NCBI GenBank assembly: GCA_037367355.1
Contig: CM074699.1
Coordinates: 2,542,001 to 2,606,000 of the forward strand
DNA from: Neoscytalidium dimidiatum
Lineage: Eukaryota > Ascomycota > Dothideomycetes > Botryosphaeriales > Botryosphaeriaceae
Direction: 5' to 3'
DNA: 64,000 bases
Part shown: positions 34,286 through 45,779 of the stretch, piece after piece
Layout of the letters: each line of letters starts with the position of its first letter
How positions within the stretch are numbered: position 1 is the stretch's first letter
Made by a program: the position numbers and the translations under genes
The notes under the pieces: model-generated
What the model saw: the letters and a program-made list of their open reading frames with translations, nothing else
What the model was told of the DNA's origin: nothing
Databases searched by the model: none

Positions 34286-34705
34286 GATGACCAAGCGCCT
34301 GCAGAGACAGCGCTTAGCAATGAGAAAGAATGAGTGAGAGCACCTAGGTATGTGCTGGAAGAGAACAGCGTGGAAGCTGGCGTAGTGATTGCCTGGACGG
34401 AGGTGAGCAGCTGGCCGCGGGAGACGCGCCAAGCTGGTCGATCGGCGGGCGCTTCATCTGCCCTGCGCCCCGCGTCATCATATTCGCATCTTTTGCCCGC
34501 ACCCGCACCCGCACCCGCACCCGTCCTTCGCACCGTACTGCCTCCAACGCTCGCAACCGCAGACGCCTGCAGTAACCTCAAGCCACCGGCTTCTGCCCCT
34601 TGACGGCGCTCGCTCGATCCGCTTTGCGCGCCAACCGTAAATACCCAGCCATTGCCTGCCTGCCCCGCCATCCGCACAACCACAGCACCGGTCGAACAGT
34701 CTACA
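34286..34705. promoter_or_regulatory. stt4/hel2 bidirectional promoter region
   Basis: The 420 bp between two divergent start codons must hold both promoters. A CCGCAC tandem repeat sits near the middle (34496-34522). No TATA box is evident. Both genes are expected to be constitutively expressed. Confidence 0.6.
34496..34522. repeat. CCGCAC hexamer repeat
   Basis: Four to five tandem CCGCAC units inside the shared stt4/hel2 promoter. Confidence 0.85.
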
Positions 34706-37201
34706 ATGGCGGACGCAACTGAACCCCGCGCAGGAGATGCTACCACACCTGCGAACAGTGCGCGGAGAGGCCGAGGCCGCGGCGGCGCCCAAGGTGGCAA
34801 CAGGTCATCCAACGACGCCCCTACGTCCAACACAAGCGAACGAGGAAGAGGGAAAGGAGGACGCCGCGGAGGCCGTGGCCGTGGCAATCGCGGCGGACGC
34901 AACAATGAACCTAACGGAGATGAGGCTACCAACAACGCAACTCAAAGATCGACTGCTGTGAACCGATGCAGTTTTGGAGCTCGCCTGACAGGAGGCACCG
35001 ACAATGCTGAAGCAAAGGGGAAGGAGCCTGTTGCTGCAACTGAGGCCGAGGAGGAAGATGGAGAAGTGTGCTTTATATGCGCATCACCCATTGTCCATCA
35101 CGCTGTGTCGCCCTGTAACCACCGTACCTGCCACATATGCTCCCTTAGATTGAGGGCCCTATATAAGACCAAGGCTTGCGCGCACTGCCGGGTAAGTCCA
35201 CTTATTCTGAAGAAGACAATCAGGCGCTAATTGGGGGGCTAGACGCTGTCAGACTTTGTGATTTTCACCGACGACCCCGAAAAGAGATACGAGGAGTTCT
35301 CCGAGTCAGAGATCGCAAGCACCGACAGCAACCTAGGCATCAAGTACGAAAAGGCAGAGATTTGCGACGACACCATCCTACTGCTGCGCTACAACTGTCC
35401 CGATAGCTCGTGCGATGCCGCTTGTCTGGGATGGCCTGACTTGCACAGACATGTCAAGAGTGTCCACCACAAGGTCATGTGGTAAGTGCTATCGTGTCCC
35501 AGGATTGTTAGCTATACTAAACTGGGCAGCGATCTTTGCACACGGAATAAGAAGGTCTTCACGCACGAGCACCAGCTGTTCACTAATGCTGAACTCCGCA
35601 AACACGAGAAGTTCGGAGACGATGACCCTGGTTCCGCGGACCAGAGCGGCTTCAAGGGGCACCCGGAGTGCGGTTTCTGTATGAGGCGATTCTACGGAGA
35701 TGACGAACTCTACGTCCATTGCAGGGAAAAGCATGAGAGGTGTCACATCTGCGACCGCCGCAATGGTGGGCGCCAGCCACAGTACTACGTCAACTACGAG
35801 GCGCTCGAGGTACATTTCAAGAAGGACCACTTCATGTGCCCGGACTCGGAATGCTTGGAAAAGAAATTCGTCGTGTTCGAGTCTGAGATGGACTTGAAGG
35901 CTCATCAGCTCGAGGCTCACCCGAACGGGCTCTCAAAGGACGCCCGGCGTGACGCTCGCAGAGTGGACATGGCTGGGTTCAACTTGCGTGGCTCCCAGGA
36001 ACCAGAGCGCAGGCAAGGCCGCGGCCGAGGTCGCGGGCGGGACCCCAACTCTGAGCCCCTTCCTGCGTCTTCTGCTCAGCCATTGCGTAGGGATGAGCTT
36101 GCTTACCAACGGCAACTGGCGATCCAGAGCGCGCAATCTGTAACCTCAAGAACGTTTGGTGGCCAGCTGACCTCCTCGTCGACTGAGGCATATGCGGCAC
36201 GGCCTCCACCGAGCGCCCAGGAGCCTCGTACGGTTACTGCCGCTAGACCAGCAGATGATTTTCCGTCTCTATCCTCGCTCAGCGTCGGCGACACTGCCAA
36301 TCAAGCACGGGCCGCATCGCCGGCAAGGGACGTACCACTTACTCCACAGGAGCAAGCGCGCAGATTACGGCACAATGCCGTTACCGAACGGGCATCTAAC
36401 ATGCTCCGCAATGACCAGACTAAGGTTGCCGAGTTCCGCCAGAAGGTGTCATTCTTCAAGAACGGTTCGATGACGGCCCCACAGCTGATCGAGGCATTCT
36501 TTTCCTTATTCGACACATCGTCGGCGGAGCTGGGAAAGCTGATCAAGGAGCTTGCCGAGATCTTCGAAATTACTGCGAAGAAGGACGCTCTCCTCAAAGC
36601 ATGGAATGATTGGAAGGCGATCAATGAAGATTACCCCTCTCTGCCCGGGCCCAGTGGTGTGCCCGCCAGTAGTGCGGCTGCCACCCTGGGAGCAGGCGGG
36701 TCCAGAGTTCTCAAGCTGAAAAGCTCCACGGCCCAGTCGTCGCGTTCGCCCGTGGGCCAAAAGGGCAGCTGGAACTCAGCTAGCAACAGCTTATTCCCAC
36801 CCCTGCCATCGAGCACGTCTGCATCGTCAAGCCGGACAGCCACGGCAACGGGAAGCGCGAACTGGGCGTCTTCGACAACGTCTTCCAACAGGGCATCGCC
36901 AGCACCATCTCGTACGGCTTCGCAGAGCAACCTGGCGAAGAATAAGCCCCCCAGCGCTGACGCGTTTCCTGCACTGCCAGCTGCTAAGAAGCCGTCGTCA
37001 ACGGTGTTCACTCCGGGATACAACGGCCGTGCGGTGCGCAATGTGACGGGCAGCGGTCCTGCAGTCAGGGCGTGGGGTGGTGGCGGAGCAGGTAGCGGGT
37101 CGGCAACTCCTGCAGAAGCAGCGGCCGATGAGGAGCCGGTGGGGGGAGGGAAGAAGAAGGGCAACAAAAACAAGAAGCAAACGCTGTTTCACTTTGGTTG
37201 A
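34706..37201 (+). CDS. hel2: E3 ubiquitin ligase Hel2/ZNF598
   Basis: Exons 34706-35191, 35243-35481 and 35530-37201 give 798 residues. An Arg/Gly-rich N-terminus with RGRG-type repeats (about 20-66) precedes a RING finger at 122-161, which starts CFICASPIVHHAVSPCNHRT and ends CAHCR at the exon 1 boundary. Then come several C2H2-type fingers typical of this family (CPDSSCDAACLGWPDLHRH; CDLCTRNKKVFTHEHQLF; CGFCMRRFYGDDELYVH; CPDSECLEKKFVVFE). The C-terminal half is Ser/Pro/Ala-rich, with a helical LINUP-like segment around VSFFKNGSMTAPQLIEAFFS. Hel2 recognises collided ribosomes, ubiquitylates 40S proteins and starts ribosome-associated quality control in the cytosol. The start at 34706 was chosen because MADATEP begins the conserved disordered head; an ATG at 34652 is in frame but lies in the leader. 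The protein ends with a KKKGNKNKKQ tail. Confidence 0.93.
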
Positions 37202-38040
37202 CGGGCTGCGCGGAGTAGCGTGTAGAAATAGTGCGTGTACACAAGCGTGGCGTTGTACTGGGCTGACGGGCGGGCGTCGATTCTGCTGGAACGTGCAGAG
37301 AGGGAAAAGTGGGTTTCGAGTATCCGAATGCTGTACAGAAGATAGCTACATTTTCTCAACGTCAGCGACGCCATGAGTCCGGAATATAGACTAGTTGGAG
37401 AGAGGGAGGGAGAGAGAGAGAGAGAGCAAACACGTGTGCGTGATCATGCGGAAGCGCCAGGGCGCGGCGGGCCATTTGCTGCTGCATGCACGTAATATGC
37501 GGAAGTTCCAGTGGCTGGCAGAGGGCTGCTCGCGACCCCGGATATGACTGGTGGTGGTGGTTGTGGTGGTGGTTGTGGTCGCAGCAGCAGCAGGCCAGCG
37601 AGCAGCTCGGCAGCGGACAGGCACAGGACGCTGCAAGGACACGACAAGGACACAAGCATCGACAATGGCATCAACATGGCGATGAAGTTTTGCGCCAAGG
37701 TGTGTTGGACTGGCGCGGGATGGATGCAGGTGGTGTGGAGCGGGCGACTGGCGTGTCGCGCCGGCAGCCGCAGAGCCGCGTTGGGCGGGCGGGAGTCGCA
37801 GGCGGGTTAGCCCATCCACAACTGCAAGCCATACCCACGCTCGCGGACCTTGGCTCCGGGGCGTTGGAGCGCTGGGAGCACGCTGACGTGGATCTGGAAC
37901 TTCGCTTGTTGGGCGTGTGGAAAGTGTGGCTTGGCCCTGCGCAGCGCGGCGCTGGGGGGAGGGCGGCATGGGCGGCCCTTGTTGACACGCGGCGAATGGG
38001 CGGCGCGCGGGGCCTGGATTGCAGCGGGCACAGCGGGCGT

Positions 38041-38054
38041 GGGGGGGGGGGGGG
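38041..38054. repeat. poly-G run (14 bases)
   Basis: An uninterrupted G14 about 1.3 kb upstream of velB, with further G-runs close by. Such clusters can form G-quadruplexes. Confidence 0.85.
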
Positions 38055-38318
38055 CGGGAGGGATGGTTTCAGGATGCGGCGCACGCTCGCGGTGGTGTTG
38101 ACTCGCTGCTTGTTCTGGGTCGGTCGAGGGCGCCAGAGGGTGGCCTGCTCGCCTTCGGGCCGCTCTGCAAGCGGCGGGCACGGCGCGGGTGGGCTGGTGG
38201 GCTGGTACTTGGTTGAGCGCTGCCCCGGGCGCGTCCAGGATAAAGCAGCACCAAGCATCGCGCGCAGCCACGGGAGCAGCTGAAGCGTGCTCCTGCCTGC
38301 CTCTCTGCCTGGGCCCTC

Positions 38319-38343
38319 CGTGCGTGCGTGCGTGCGTGCGTGC
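38319..38343. repeat. CGTG tetramer repeat
   Basis: About six tandem copies of the tetramer, 1 kb upstream of velB. Confidence 0.85.
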
Positions 38344-38997
38344 CTCCTCCTACTACGCGCCCAGCCTGCTGCCACTGCCGCTGCCGCCGCGTCCAGCTCC
38401 AGCTCCCCAGCTCCATCTCCCAGCTCCAGCTCCGCCTCCGCGCCACCAGCCCGTCCGCGCCGCCGCCGTAGCATAGCATCCAGCGCCCTGGGCCTCTCGC
38501 CGCCTCGATCAGCGCGCGTCTTCAGCGTCGCGAGCCAATCTGCGTGCCGCACCGCGCGCCCACCCCTCTCGCGCCCCAAGCCCGCACCGGCACCCCTTCC
38601 CCGCCTTGCTTGTCTCCCGCGGGCTCCTCGCCGCTTGACTCGCTCGTCCTCTCCAGCGACGCGGATACACGCCTCCATCCACTGCACCTGCAGTGCCTCG
38701 CAGCTCCCAGCTCCCACAAGCCCAGGAGCGCCCGCGCGACCTCCAACGGCGCGCCGTTGCGACAGCGATCCAGCGAGCAGGACTCAGACCGTTGGCTAAG
38801 CCAGTGCTCAAGTCGTGCAACCTGCAGCCCACGCCCGCCAGACGCCTGTGTGATCGCCCGCGCTGCGAAGAGAGCCACTTGCCGGCCGCCGTGTAGAGTC
38901 GCCTGCAAATGCCAGAGCGCGTCTAGGGAGGAGGGATCATGAACGAAGCTGCTCCCGCTACCAGCCCGCCGTCCTCGTAGCTCCAGTCGCAACGTCA

Positions 38998-39033
38998 CCG
39001 TCGCCGTCGCCGTCGCCATCGCAGTCGCAGTCG
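38998..39033. repeat. CCGTCG/CAGTCG hexamer repeat
   Basis: Tandem hexamers with one-base variation in the presumed velB leader. The same unit recurs upstream of the GT90 gene (59321-59358). Confidence 0.75.
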
Positions 39034-39311
39034 TCCACCACCCGCGCCCACTGCCTCAACCACAACACCTGCGCGCCGCCGCCAATTGCGCCCCGACCTG
39101 CGTCTGCGCCTGCCTGCCCCCGTTTTTGCACGTCGCAGCAATCCCTGCAGAGCCCGCGCACCGCCCCAGCGCGCACCTCCCACCGCCCAGGACCCCGTGG
39201 CCGCCGACGACACTGACCCAGACCGCGCGACTTCTGTCTGCCCTCGCGCCGCGGTAGCGAGAGAGCCACTGCCGCTTCGACCACCACGCGCAATCCGGCC
39301 ACGTAAGGACC

Positions 39312-40681
39312 ATGCAGCCGCGCCGGGAGCACCCTTATCCTATCGGTCCCGGCCCGGGAGCTCCAGCTTATCCTCCGCCTAACATCAACTCGCTGAACGA
39401 GCACCAGAGCCCCGTCAGCGCTGCCTCGTCGTCCAACATGAACAGCCAGGCCATCTACGGCGGCATGCCGCCCGCCCAGACCCAGACTGGCGCCTATGCG
39501 CCTGCCGAACCCGGTGCTCTGCAGCCCTCGTGCGGATCGCGTGACGGCAAGACCTTCGAGCTGGTCGTCGAGCAGCAACCTGTGAGAGCCCGAATGTGCG
39601 GCTTCGGCGACAAGGTACGTCCTCGACCGAAGAACTCCTCCACGACTCCACCGAAGCCCCTGCTGACTCGCGCGCCAGGACCGCCGCCCCATCACACCTC
39701 CACCATGTATCCGTCTGATTGTGAAGGATGCGAGCACAGGCAAAGAGATCCCCTTCGAGTGCGTGACTCTGCCCAGCCTTGTGCGCCTCTTGCCGTCCGC
39801 TAACCTCAGCCCCAGGGAAGTCGACTCTACCTTCTTCGTTCTCACGGTCGACTTGTGGTCTTCTGATGCCCGCCAAGAGGTGAATCTTGTTCGTGCATCG
39901 TCTGGAGCGCCAACTGTCTCTATTTCTACGAGCACACTTACTTCCTATCCCCCTCACATCGAGCGTGGGTGGCAGGATCCCGGACCATATGCTATGACCA
40001 TGGGCCAAAGAGCTGGCGCTTATACGACCGGTGCTCCCGGATACCCCATGAACGCTGCGCCGCACATGCCTCCTCAGATTCCTGCCGGTTATCACCAGGG
40101 CTACCCGGGTGCCTCGCCCATCACGCCTCAGATGTCGCAATACCCTCAGTATGGCGCTCCTCCTGGGCACCAGCCTTATCCAGTCGCTCCTCAGCCCATG
40201 CCTGTCATGCCACCCTCCGCCCCGGCAACCTCATCCGCAACCGGAATGTTCACTCGCAACCTTATTGGTAGCTTGAGTGTAAATGCTTTTCGCTTGAATG
40301 ACACTAGTGGCAAGACGGGCTTTTGGTTTGTCCTCCAGGACTTATCCGTCAGAACAGAGGGAATCTTCCGGTAAGATGGCCCGGAATTGTGGCTGATCTT
40401 GGTTACTCGGCTGACTCTTTCTACTCTCCAGCTTGAAGATGAACTTCGTCGATGTCGGCAAGAACGTGGGCAACGGCAATAACTTGAACACCGGCAAAGC
40501 CCCGGTGCTCGCCTCGTGCTTCAGCGACGCTTTCCAAGTGTACAGCGCGAAGAAATTCCCCGGAGTTATCGAGAGTACCCCTCTCAGCAAGTGCTTTGCT
40601 GCGCAAGGCATCAAGATCCCCATTCGTAAGGACGGCCCCAAACCTGCTAATGCTGCAGAGTATGAAAACGACGACCAATGA
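39312..40681 (+). CDS. velB: velvet-domain regulator VelB
   Basis: Four exons, 39312-39614, 39679-39758, 39816-40370 and 40432-40681, give 395 residues. The velvet domain is split: the first half has QPVRARMCGFGDKDRRPITP (crossing intron 1) and EVDSTFFVLTVDLWSSD. A ~100-residue Pro/Tyr/Gly/Met-rich insert follows. The second half has FTRNLIGSLSVNAFRLND, VLQDLSVRTEGIFRLKMNF and KKFPGVIESTPLSKCFAAQG. That large insert is the hallmark of VelB among velvet proteins. VelB pairs with VeA and LaeA or with VosA, enters the nucleus and controls asexual/sexual development and secondary metabolism according to light. All three introns keep the reading frame. The long repeat-rich upstream region suggests complex transcriptional control. 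Confidence 0.96.
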
Positions 40682-42482
40682 TGTCTCTTTTTCGGCTCGA
40701 TCGACCAAAATAAAAAAAATATACGCCCGAGCTTAGCAGAAGCTTTTCTTTCGCGATCTATTTTCCTTTGTTACATGCATGTAGAAAACTTCTTCGACGG
40801 CGACGACTAATGTGTTTTCTTTCCAAAAGGGTCGGATCGCCAAAACCAGGAGCAGCAAGAGAGATCGTCGTAGCGTGCCCCCCTCTTCCCTCCCTACCCC
40901 ACGCCCCCACAAACCCCACATGTCCTGCACGAACGACGATGTACCTAGCTATGGAGCGGCACGAAAGGACGAATGTTGACGATGTGACGAGGATAACTGG
41001 GGAGATACACATGGAGAGAGGATGGGCGTGTCATGTCTGTTGAGAAAGCTTGGCAAAGAGCAAAGCATGGACGGGGAGATATGTTCACGATGTCTATTCG
41101 AGCAGGGTGTACCAGGATGATCCGTCAGTCAGCAGCACTTCAGGCGTGTTATTTTTTTTCAAGAGAGGCGGAAACAAAAACCGAAATTCTCATGTTTTTG
41201 GTTTTTTGGGGAGCCCCTGGAAAAAAAAATTTCAGATGGCGTCTTGCTTTGGCAACTCTTCGTTTCAGTTTTCTACTTCTCTGCCGAAGAACAATAACGC
41301 GGTGCGTGTGTTTTAGACCGGCACTTCTTTCATCTATTTTGTCTTATTTAGGCTGAGGCTTTTGTTTTCTTTCCTTCGAGCTTTCTTGTCTGGAAAGTCC
41401 TTGAACTCGAAACTCGGAGCACTTATTTTCTCTCCCTCCATATCTCCTCTCCCTGTTTGTGCCACAGCGTGTCCGCTAGGGGGGTTTTCCTTGTGACGCT
41501 CCGTACTCTGTCCCTCCTCCACCAAACCGCTGTTGCGTGAAGAAATCGGGACCCTTCTTTTCCTTGAGTGTGCAAAAGACTCTTCTTCCACGGAATACGA
41601 ATGGAGTGGTCTGATCTTCCTGTCATCGAGTTTGCAACCCTTGTTTTTTTCTCTTTTTTTAATTCGTGTATGCATCCGTTATAGCCAGGCGACCTTACGG
41701 TCTCGGCTCCGGGGGTTGCTATTGGGGCGGATATGGGGGAATGGCAGGGTTCGGGGAAGACGATCATCGATACTTGAGACAATGAGAGGACTTTGTTCGC
41801 TACCGGTGTGCAGTCTTTTGCGTAGTTTCGTGTGGGTTGATATTATGCGCTCGGGAATAGGGAGTGCGGGCTTTTGCATGTACTCCACCCTCTCGGCAAC
41901 AGAGAAGTGGGGACGTCACGTAGGTTTCTTCCGGGGCGTGTGGGGGGGTAAGAATTGTAATTCGTCCCTGATTCTTGCTCCTCGTTCCTTTGTCCGCCGG
42001 ATTTAGGCACTTCACCATGTGTGGATATCATGATTACTTTTACTCGCCGGTAGTTCCTTGACGGAAAAGAGTATAACCGTTGATAAGCAACACGGAACAA
42101 CGTGCATTGCCATACCCCCGGGGTGCTCCCCGGGGTGCTCCTTCGTATAGAACTGCGCTTCCTCGGCTGATACGGATAGCTGGTTTCATGATCCACCGAA
42201 AGTTCTCTGCAGCATGCTGAATGTAATATTTGCTACACTTCTCGATAAGATGTATGCCCGATTCCCAGACCAAATAACTTTTACACACCAGGTAAGAAAG
42301 TACACAACAAAGACAAGAGGCAGAAGTGGAAAACCAAAGCAGTGCAAACAGATATACTCCCGCCCATCTATGTCGTCCAGCTAGCCGGACCGGGCAAAAA
42401 AGTCGTTACTGCTTTCTTTGATAGTTCATTGGTACAACAAAATGGTTCCTAACCGTGTGAAACCCGCTGTTACAGGACGATT
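40682..42482. other. convergent intergenic region velB / DGAT2
   Basis: About 1.8 kb between the 3' ends of velB (+) and the DGAT2 gene (-). It contains A/T runs (40708-40720, 41150-41160, 41221-41230) fitting 3' UTRs and polyadenylation regions. A 12-base CCCCGGGGTGCT unit occurs twice near 42117-42142. No supported coding sequence. Confidence 0.5.
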
Positions 42483-44061
42483 CTACTCCGCAATCTCCAA
42501 CTCTCCCTTCCTGTCCTTGGCAAACGTATCCTTCCACTCATCCCAAATGCGCTGCAGCTCGGACACATACCGCGCATGCACCTCATCGATGTACGCCTGG
42601 TCGGGCTTCGCGTTCTGGACGACCTGGACGGGCCTGCCGACGACGATGTTGAGGGGGCGGCGGTACGGCATCATGCCGACGTCGTAGTTGAAGACGCCGC
42701 GGGCGTGGAAGAGCGGCACGGTGAAGCCCATGAGCTTCTTGACGAGCAGCTGCGCGCGGTGCACGCGCGGGTGCTCCTGCGGGTTGAGCTGCTCGTACAG
42801 GTCGTTCTCGCCAAAGCACAGCACAGGAACCAGGTCCGCGCCGGTGCGGATCGCCAACTTGACGAAGCCCTTGCGGCGCGCGAGCACGAGGCGCAGGCGG
42901 CCGGGCTCCGCGTCGAGCGATTCGCGGGCGCCGCCGATCACGATGGTGATGGCCCGGCCCATGCCTTCGCCGTTGGGCCCGCCTTTGCTGAGCAGGTTCT
43001 CGCAGGACTCGCGGCTCACACTACCGAGGCCGAGGCGGATGGCATAGTCGCGGTAGAGCGGGATGCGGAAGTTGGAGTCAAGGGTGAGGAGCGTGTTGGT
43101 GATGCCTGGGAAAAGCTGGGCGAAGCCTAGGGCTTCCGTTGCGAAGGCTGCAAAGGCACCGTGCGAGATGATACCGTGCGGGTGGTAGCCAAAGATGTAT
43201 TTACGTGTTGGCGGTAGCTCCTGTGTGCGGTGCAGACGTGCTGGGAAGTAGGAGGCGTATAGCGACCATACAGGCAGACGGCGAAGCCATTCTTTGCGGT
43301 AGGCGAGCGTACCCGATTGCCCGGAGTTGGAAAGGAGGGCATAGATTGTGTAAGGGAAAAGAATGGGCCAGAGGAATGGGATTGAGCAAAGGAAGAAGAA
43401 GATAGTCAGCATACCCACGATAGACAGGGTGTGCAGGAGCACCATAAGCGTTTGGAGGCGGCGATGGAGCGGCACATTCAATGGAGCCCATCGTATGCTA
43501 AGAGTTCTTATATCAGCATTTGCCAGCGCATACATACATGACATGAATCACTTACCTGCTCCGCTCCCACCCCTTTCCAGCTTCCCTTCCACTTGTAAGC
43601 TCTGACTTTTGCCTATCTAGGCGGTGCTCCTTCTCAAATTCATCATCAGGTTTCACGCTGGTGAGACGCACTCCATGAGGGCCCTCAAGCTTCTCGTATA
43701 CGATCTTCTTCTCGTCCTCAGTCTTATCTGCTGCACCCTTGGACCCGTTCTGCTTCTCTGGTGTCTTCTGGCCGTTGGCCTCGATGCTCACGCCATTGAC
43801 CTGCGGTGCCTTTGGCAGCTCAATGGCGGCGTCTGCATATGATTTTTCGCGAACGGGAGGCTCCGGAACAGGCGGATCGTTCAGCGGCTGGGGTATAGGG
43901 GTGTCCTTCTGGTCGCCATTTGCCTGTTTCTTCTTCTTGCTACCTTTCGACTTCTTCTGGCCTGCCGCTGCGGGTTTTTCGGCAGCCTCGGCATAAGACT
44001 GTGGAGGCAGATCTTGTTGCAGGCGGTCCTGGGGTTGCGAGGGCGTGGAGTTGAGCGACAT
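42483..44061 (-). CDS. dga1: diacylglycerol O-acyltransferase 2 (DGAT2 / Dga1)
   Basis: Two exons, 44061-43556 and 43497-42483, with a 58-bp intron, give 506 residues. The family core is clear: WAPLNVPLHRRLQTL, a long hydrophobic hairpin (about 186-228), the acyltransferase motif YHPHG (273-277), GGARESL (357-363), FGENDLYEQL and RGVFNYDVGMMPYRRP. DGAT2 enzymes make triacylglycerol from acyl-CoA and diacylglycerol in the ER and on lipid droplets. The first ~168 residues are a hydrophilic, Lys-rich extension with the motif SYA(E/D)AA twice (22-27, 74-79) and a KKSKGSKKKKQ patch. An in-frame ATG at 44124 would add 21 residues; I prefer 44061. It is divergent from the stk19-like gene. Confidence 0.93.
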
Positions 44062-44494
44062 GGTGACAATGGGGCTGGCAGCGGCAGCACGAGGGGGGTT
44101 GAGGAGTGTTGGGATGCGCGGCATGGGCTCAGGGCTGATGGGTTGTCACTTCCCGTGAAACAAGGCGATGACGTCGCAAGCCCGGCAGGCGCGCGAAAGC
44201 TTGTGATTGCGGCGCGACTCGTGCGTTCCGAGTTCGACGCTGTTCGCTCCACGCGCGGACCGGCACGGCACATCACACAGTCCCTGCATGCTACATCTCA
44301 GCCACTGCTGCACCGAACGGCCAGAAGAGTGAATGGTGGCTAACCCGTGAGCGGTGGCGGCTGCCTATCGCGTGCCTGTTGACGCTGAGTTGGGCTGCCG
44401 ACGTCTGCCTAGCACCCAGGACAGGACAAGCCATGCCACTCTCATTAGGCACCCCCCAACACTTGCGTGAACTCTCCACCTCTGCTCTCCGCCC
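44062..44494. promoter_or_regulatory. DGAT2/stk19 bidirectional promoter region
   Basis: The interval between divergent start codons (433 bp from 44061, or 370 bp if the upstream ATG at 44124 is used) must hold both promoters. No TATA box is evident. Confidence 0.55.
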
Positions 44495-45779
44495 ATGTCC
44501 TCCCACTTCCAGACGACGCCCGCCAAGTCGTCCCGCGTCACAAAGCCTGCTCGTCGCAAGAGCACCAACCCCCTGCTGCGCCGCTCTTTTTCGTCGCCCT
44601 TCGCCACCAACCCGCGCCGCAAGCCATCGTCCGAGTGCGCCACCAAGGCCAGTGCCGCCAACGATGAGAGCATTTTCGACGAGCCGCTTGACGACACCGG
44701 TCTGGTGGCTTCGTTGGCCACCGATCTGGAGCTGCGCGATGTCCCTCAGTCCATGCACAATATTCAAAATAGGATGTTCACGCCTGTCCCGGAGCGGGCT
44801 TCGGGCATGAACGGCCAGAGGACTGCCGAAGTGTTGAACTATCGCCTCAATCTACCTCCGGTGGTGTCTGTGGCACACGTTCACGCACTGAGCAGGTCGC
44901 CTACTGTCACTGAGAGGGAAATTGCAGAGTTGACACGTGCCGGAGTTATACGGAAAGTGGTAATACCTGGACGGGGTGTGGGCGGTTCTGCTGTGGGGGA
45001 AGGTTTGGTGCTCGTCTCAGAGTGGGAGCGACTCGTCCGATCTCATCCTGACCTGGAAGATACGATGAAAGGTAAGCAGGTGGTCTCTCGATCTTGCTCA
45101 TCAGCGAGCGCTCATGGCCTGAGCAGAGAAATATATTTCGCTATTGCGCTCGCAACCCACCTCGGCCACAGTATCGGCCGCGCAGCTCAGTAAAGATGAG
45201 ATATCAGCTTTCTGTAGTACGGGATTCCTGACTTCGTCGTCCCTCGCCACTGGGAACGCCGAGCTCTATTCCCGCCCCGGCGCGGCATCTCTGGGATTAT
45301 CCGTGTCGCTCGCCAGCTCCAGCACAAAAGCTGCATCTGGTTCATTGGGTGCAGTCGGTGGTGCCAACGCCTTCACATCCAGCGGCGCGAGTGGAGGTGG
45401 GGTGGTATCCACTGATAGACAGAAGAAGGCACCGGGAGGAGTCTACCACTTCGCCCTCCCTAATATGGGCCCATATCTTCGCCTGTTAACCACTGCACGT
45501 GCACATCTGCTCACACTGTTGAGCAAGGCATCCAAGTACAAGGAGGCGCCCATGTCCCTCCTCAAGGAGAGGTGGGATGGCGGAATTGCGGGGGACGATC
45601 TTGCGACTAAAGCGCGCAAGGCGAGAGGTGATTTCACCGGTGTGCTCCCTGGTCGGACGAAGAAATGGAAGACCTTCTATGGGTTAAGCTTCGAGTGGGT
45701 GCTCGAAGAGTGTGCTGGCAGCGGATTAGTTGAGCTGTTTCAAACGCACAGCGTAGGCGTTGGAGTGCGGGCGACTTGA
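44495..45779 (+). CDS. STK19 (winged-helix) family protein
   Basis: Two exons, 44495-45071 and 45127-45779, give 409 residues. The first ~75 residues are basic and Ser-rich. The conserved part starts MHNIQNRMFTPVPERASGMN and continues AEVLNYRLNLPPVVSVAHVH, TEREIAELTRAGVIRKVVIP and GEGLVLVSEWERLV, ending with KWKTFYGLSFEWVLEECAGS. This matches the Stk19 family. Human STK19 was first named a kinase, but no kinase motifs exist here (no Gly-loop, HRD or DFG). Recent work describes STK19 as a tandem winged-helix DNA-binding factor in transcription-coupled repair. A nuclear DNA-repair role is therefore a family-based inference. A Gly/Ser-rich linker of about 60 residues interrupts the conserved region. 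Confidence 0.8.

Larger units (their letters stand above)
37202..39311. other. 2.1 kb upstream region of velB
   Basis: No supported gene. The region is extremely G- or C-rich with (GGT)n at 37550-37580, a G14 run at 38041-38054, a GTGC tetramer repeat and CGTCGC units. These fit a long promoter plus leader for velB. The long overlapping open frames on both strands are composition artefacts. Confidence 0.5.

Noticed and set aside
37671..38717. 348-codon minus-strand ORF and others upstream of velB
   Set aside because: Ala/Arg/Pro low-complexity translations of G-rich repeats, open on several frames at once.
42117..42142. Duplicated CCCCGGGGTGCT unit
   Set aside because: Two copies of a short GC palindrome in a convergent intergenic region; no associated element or gene.
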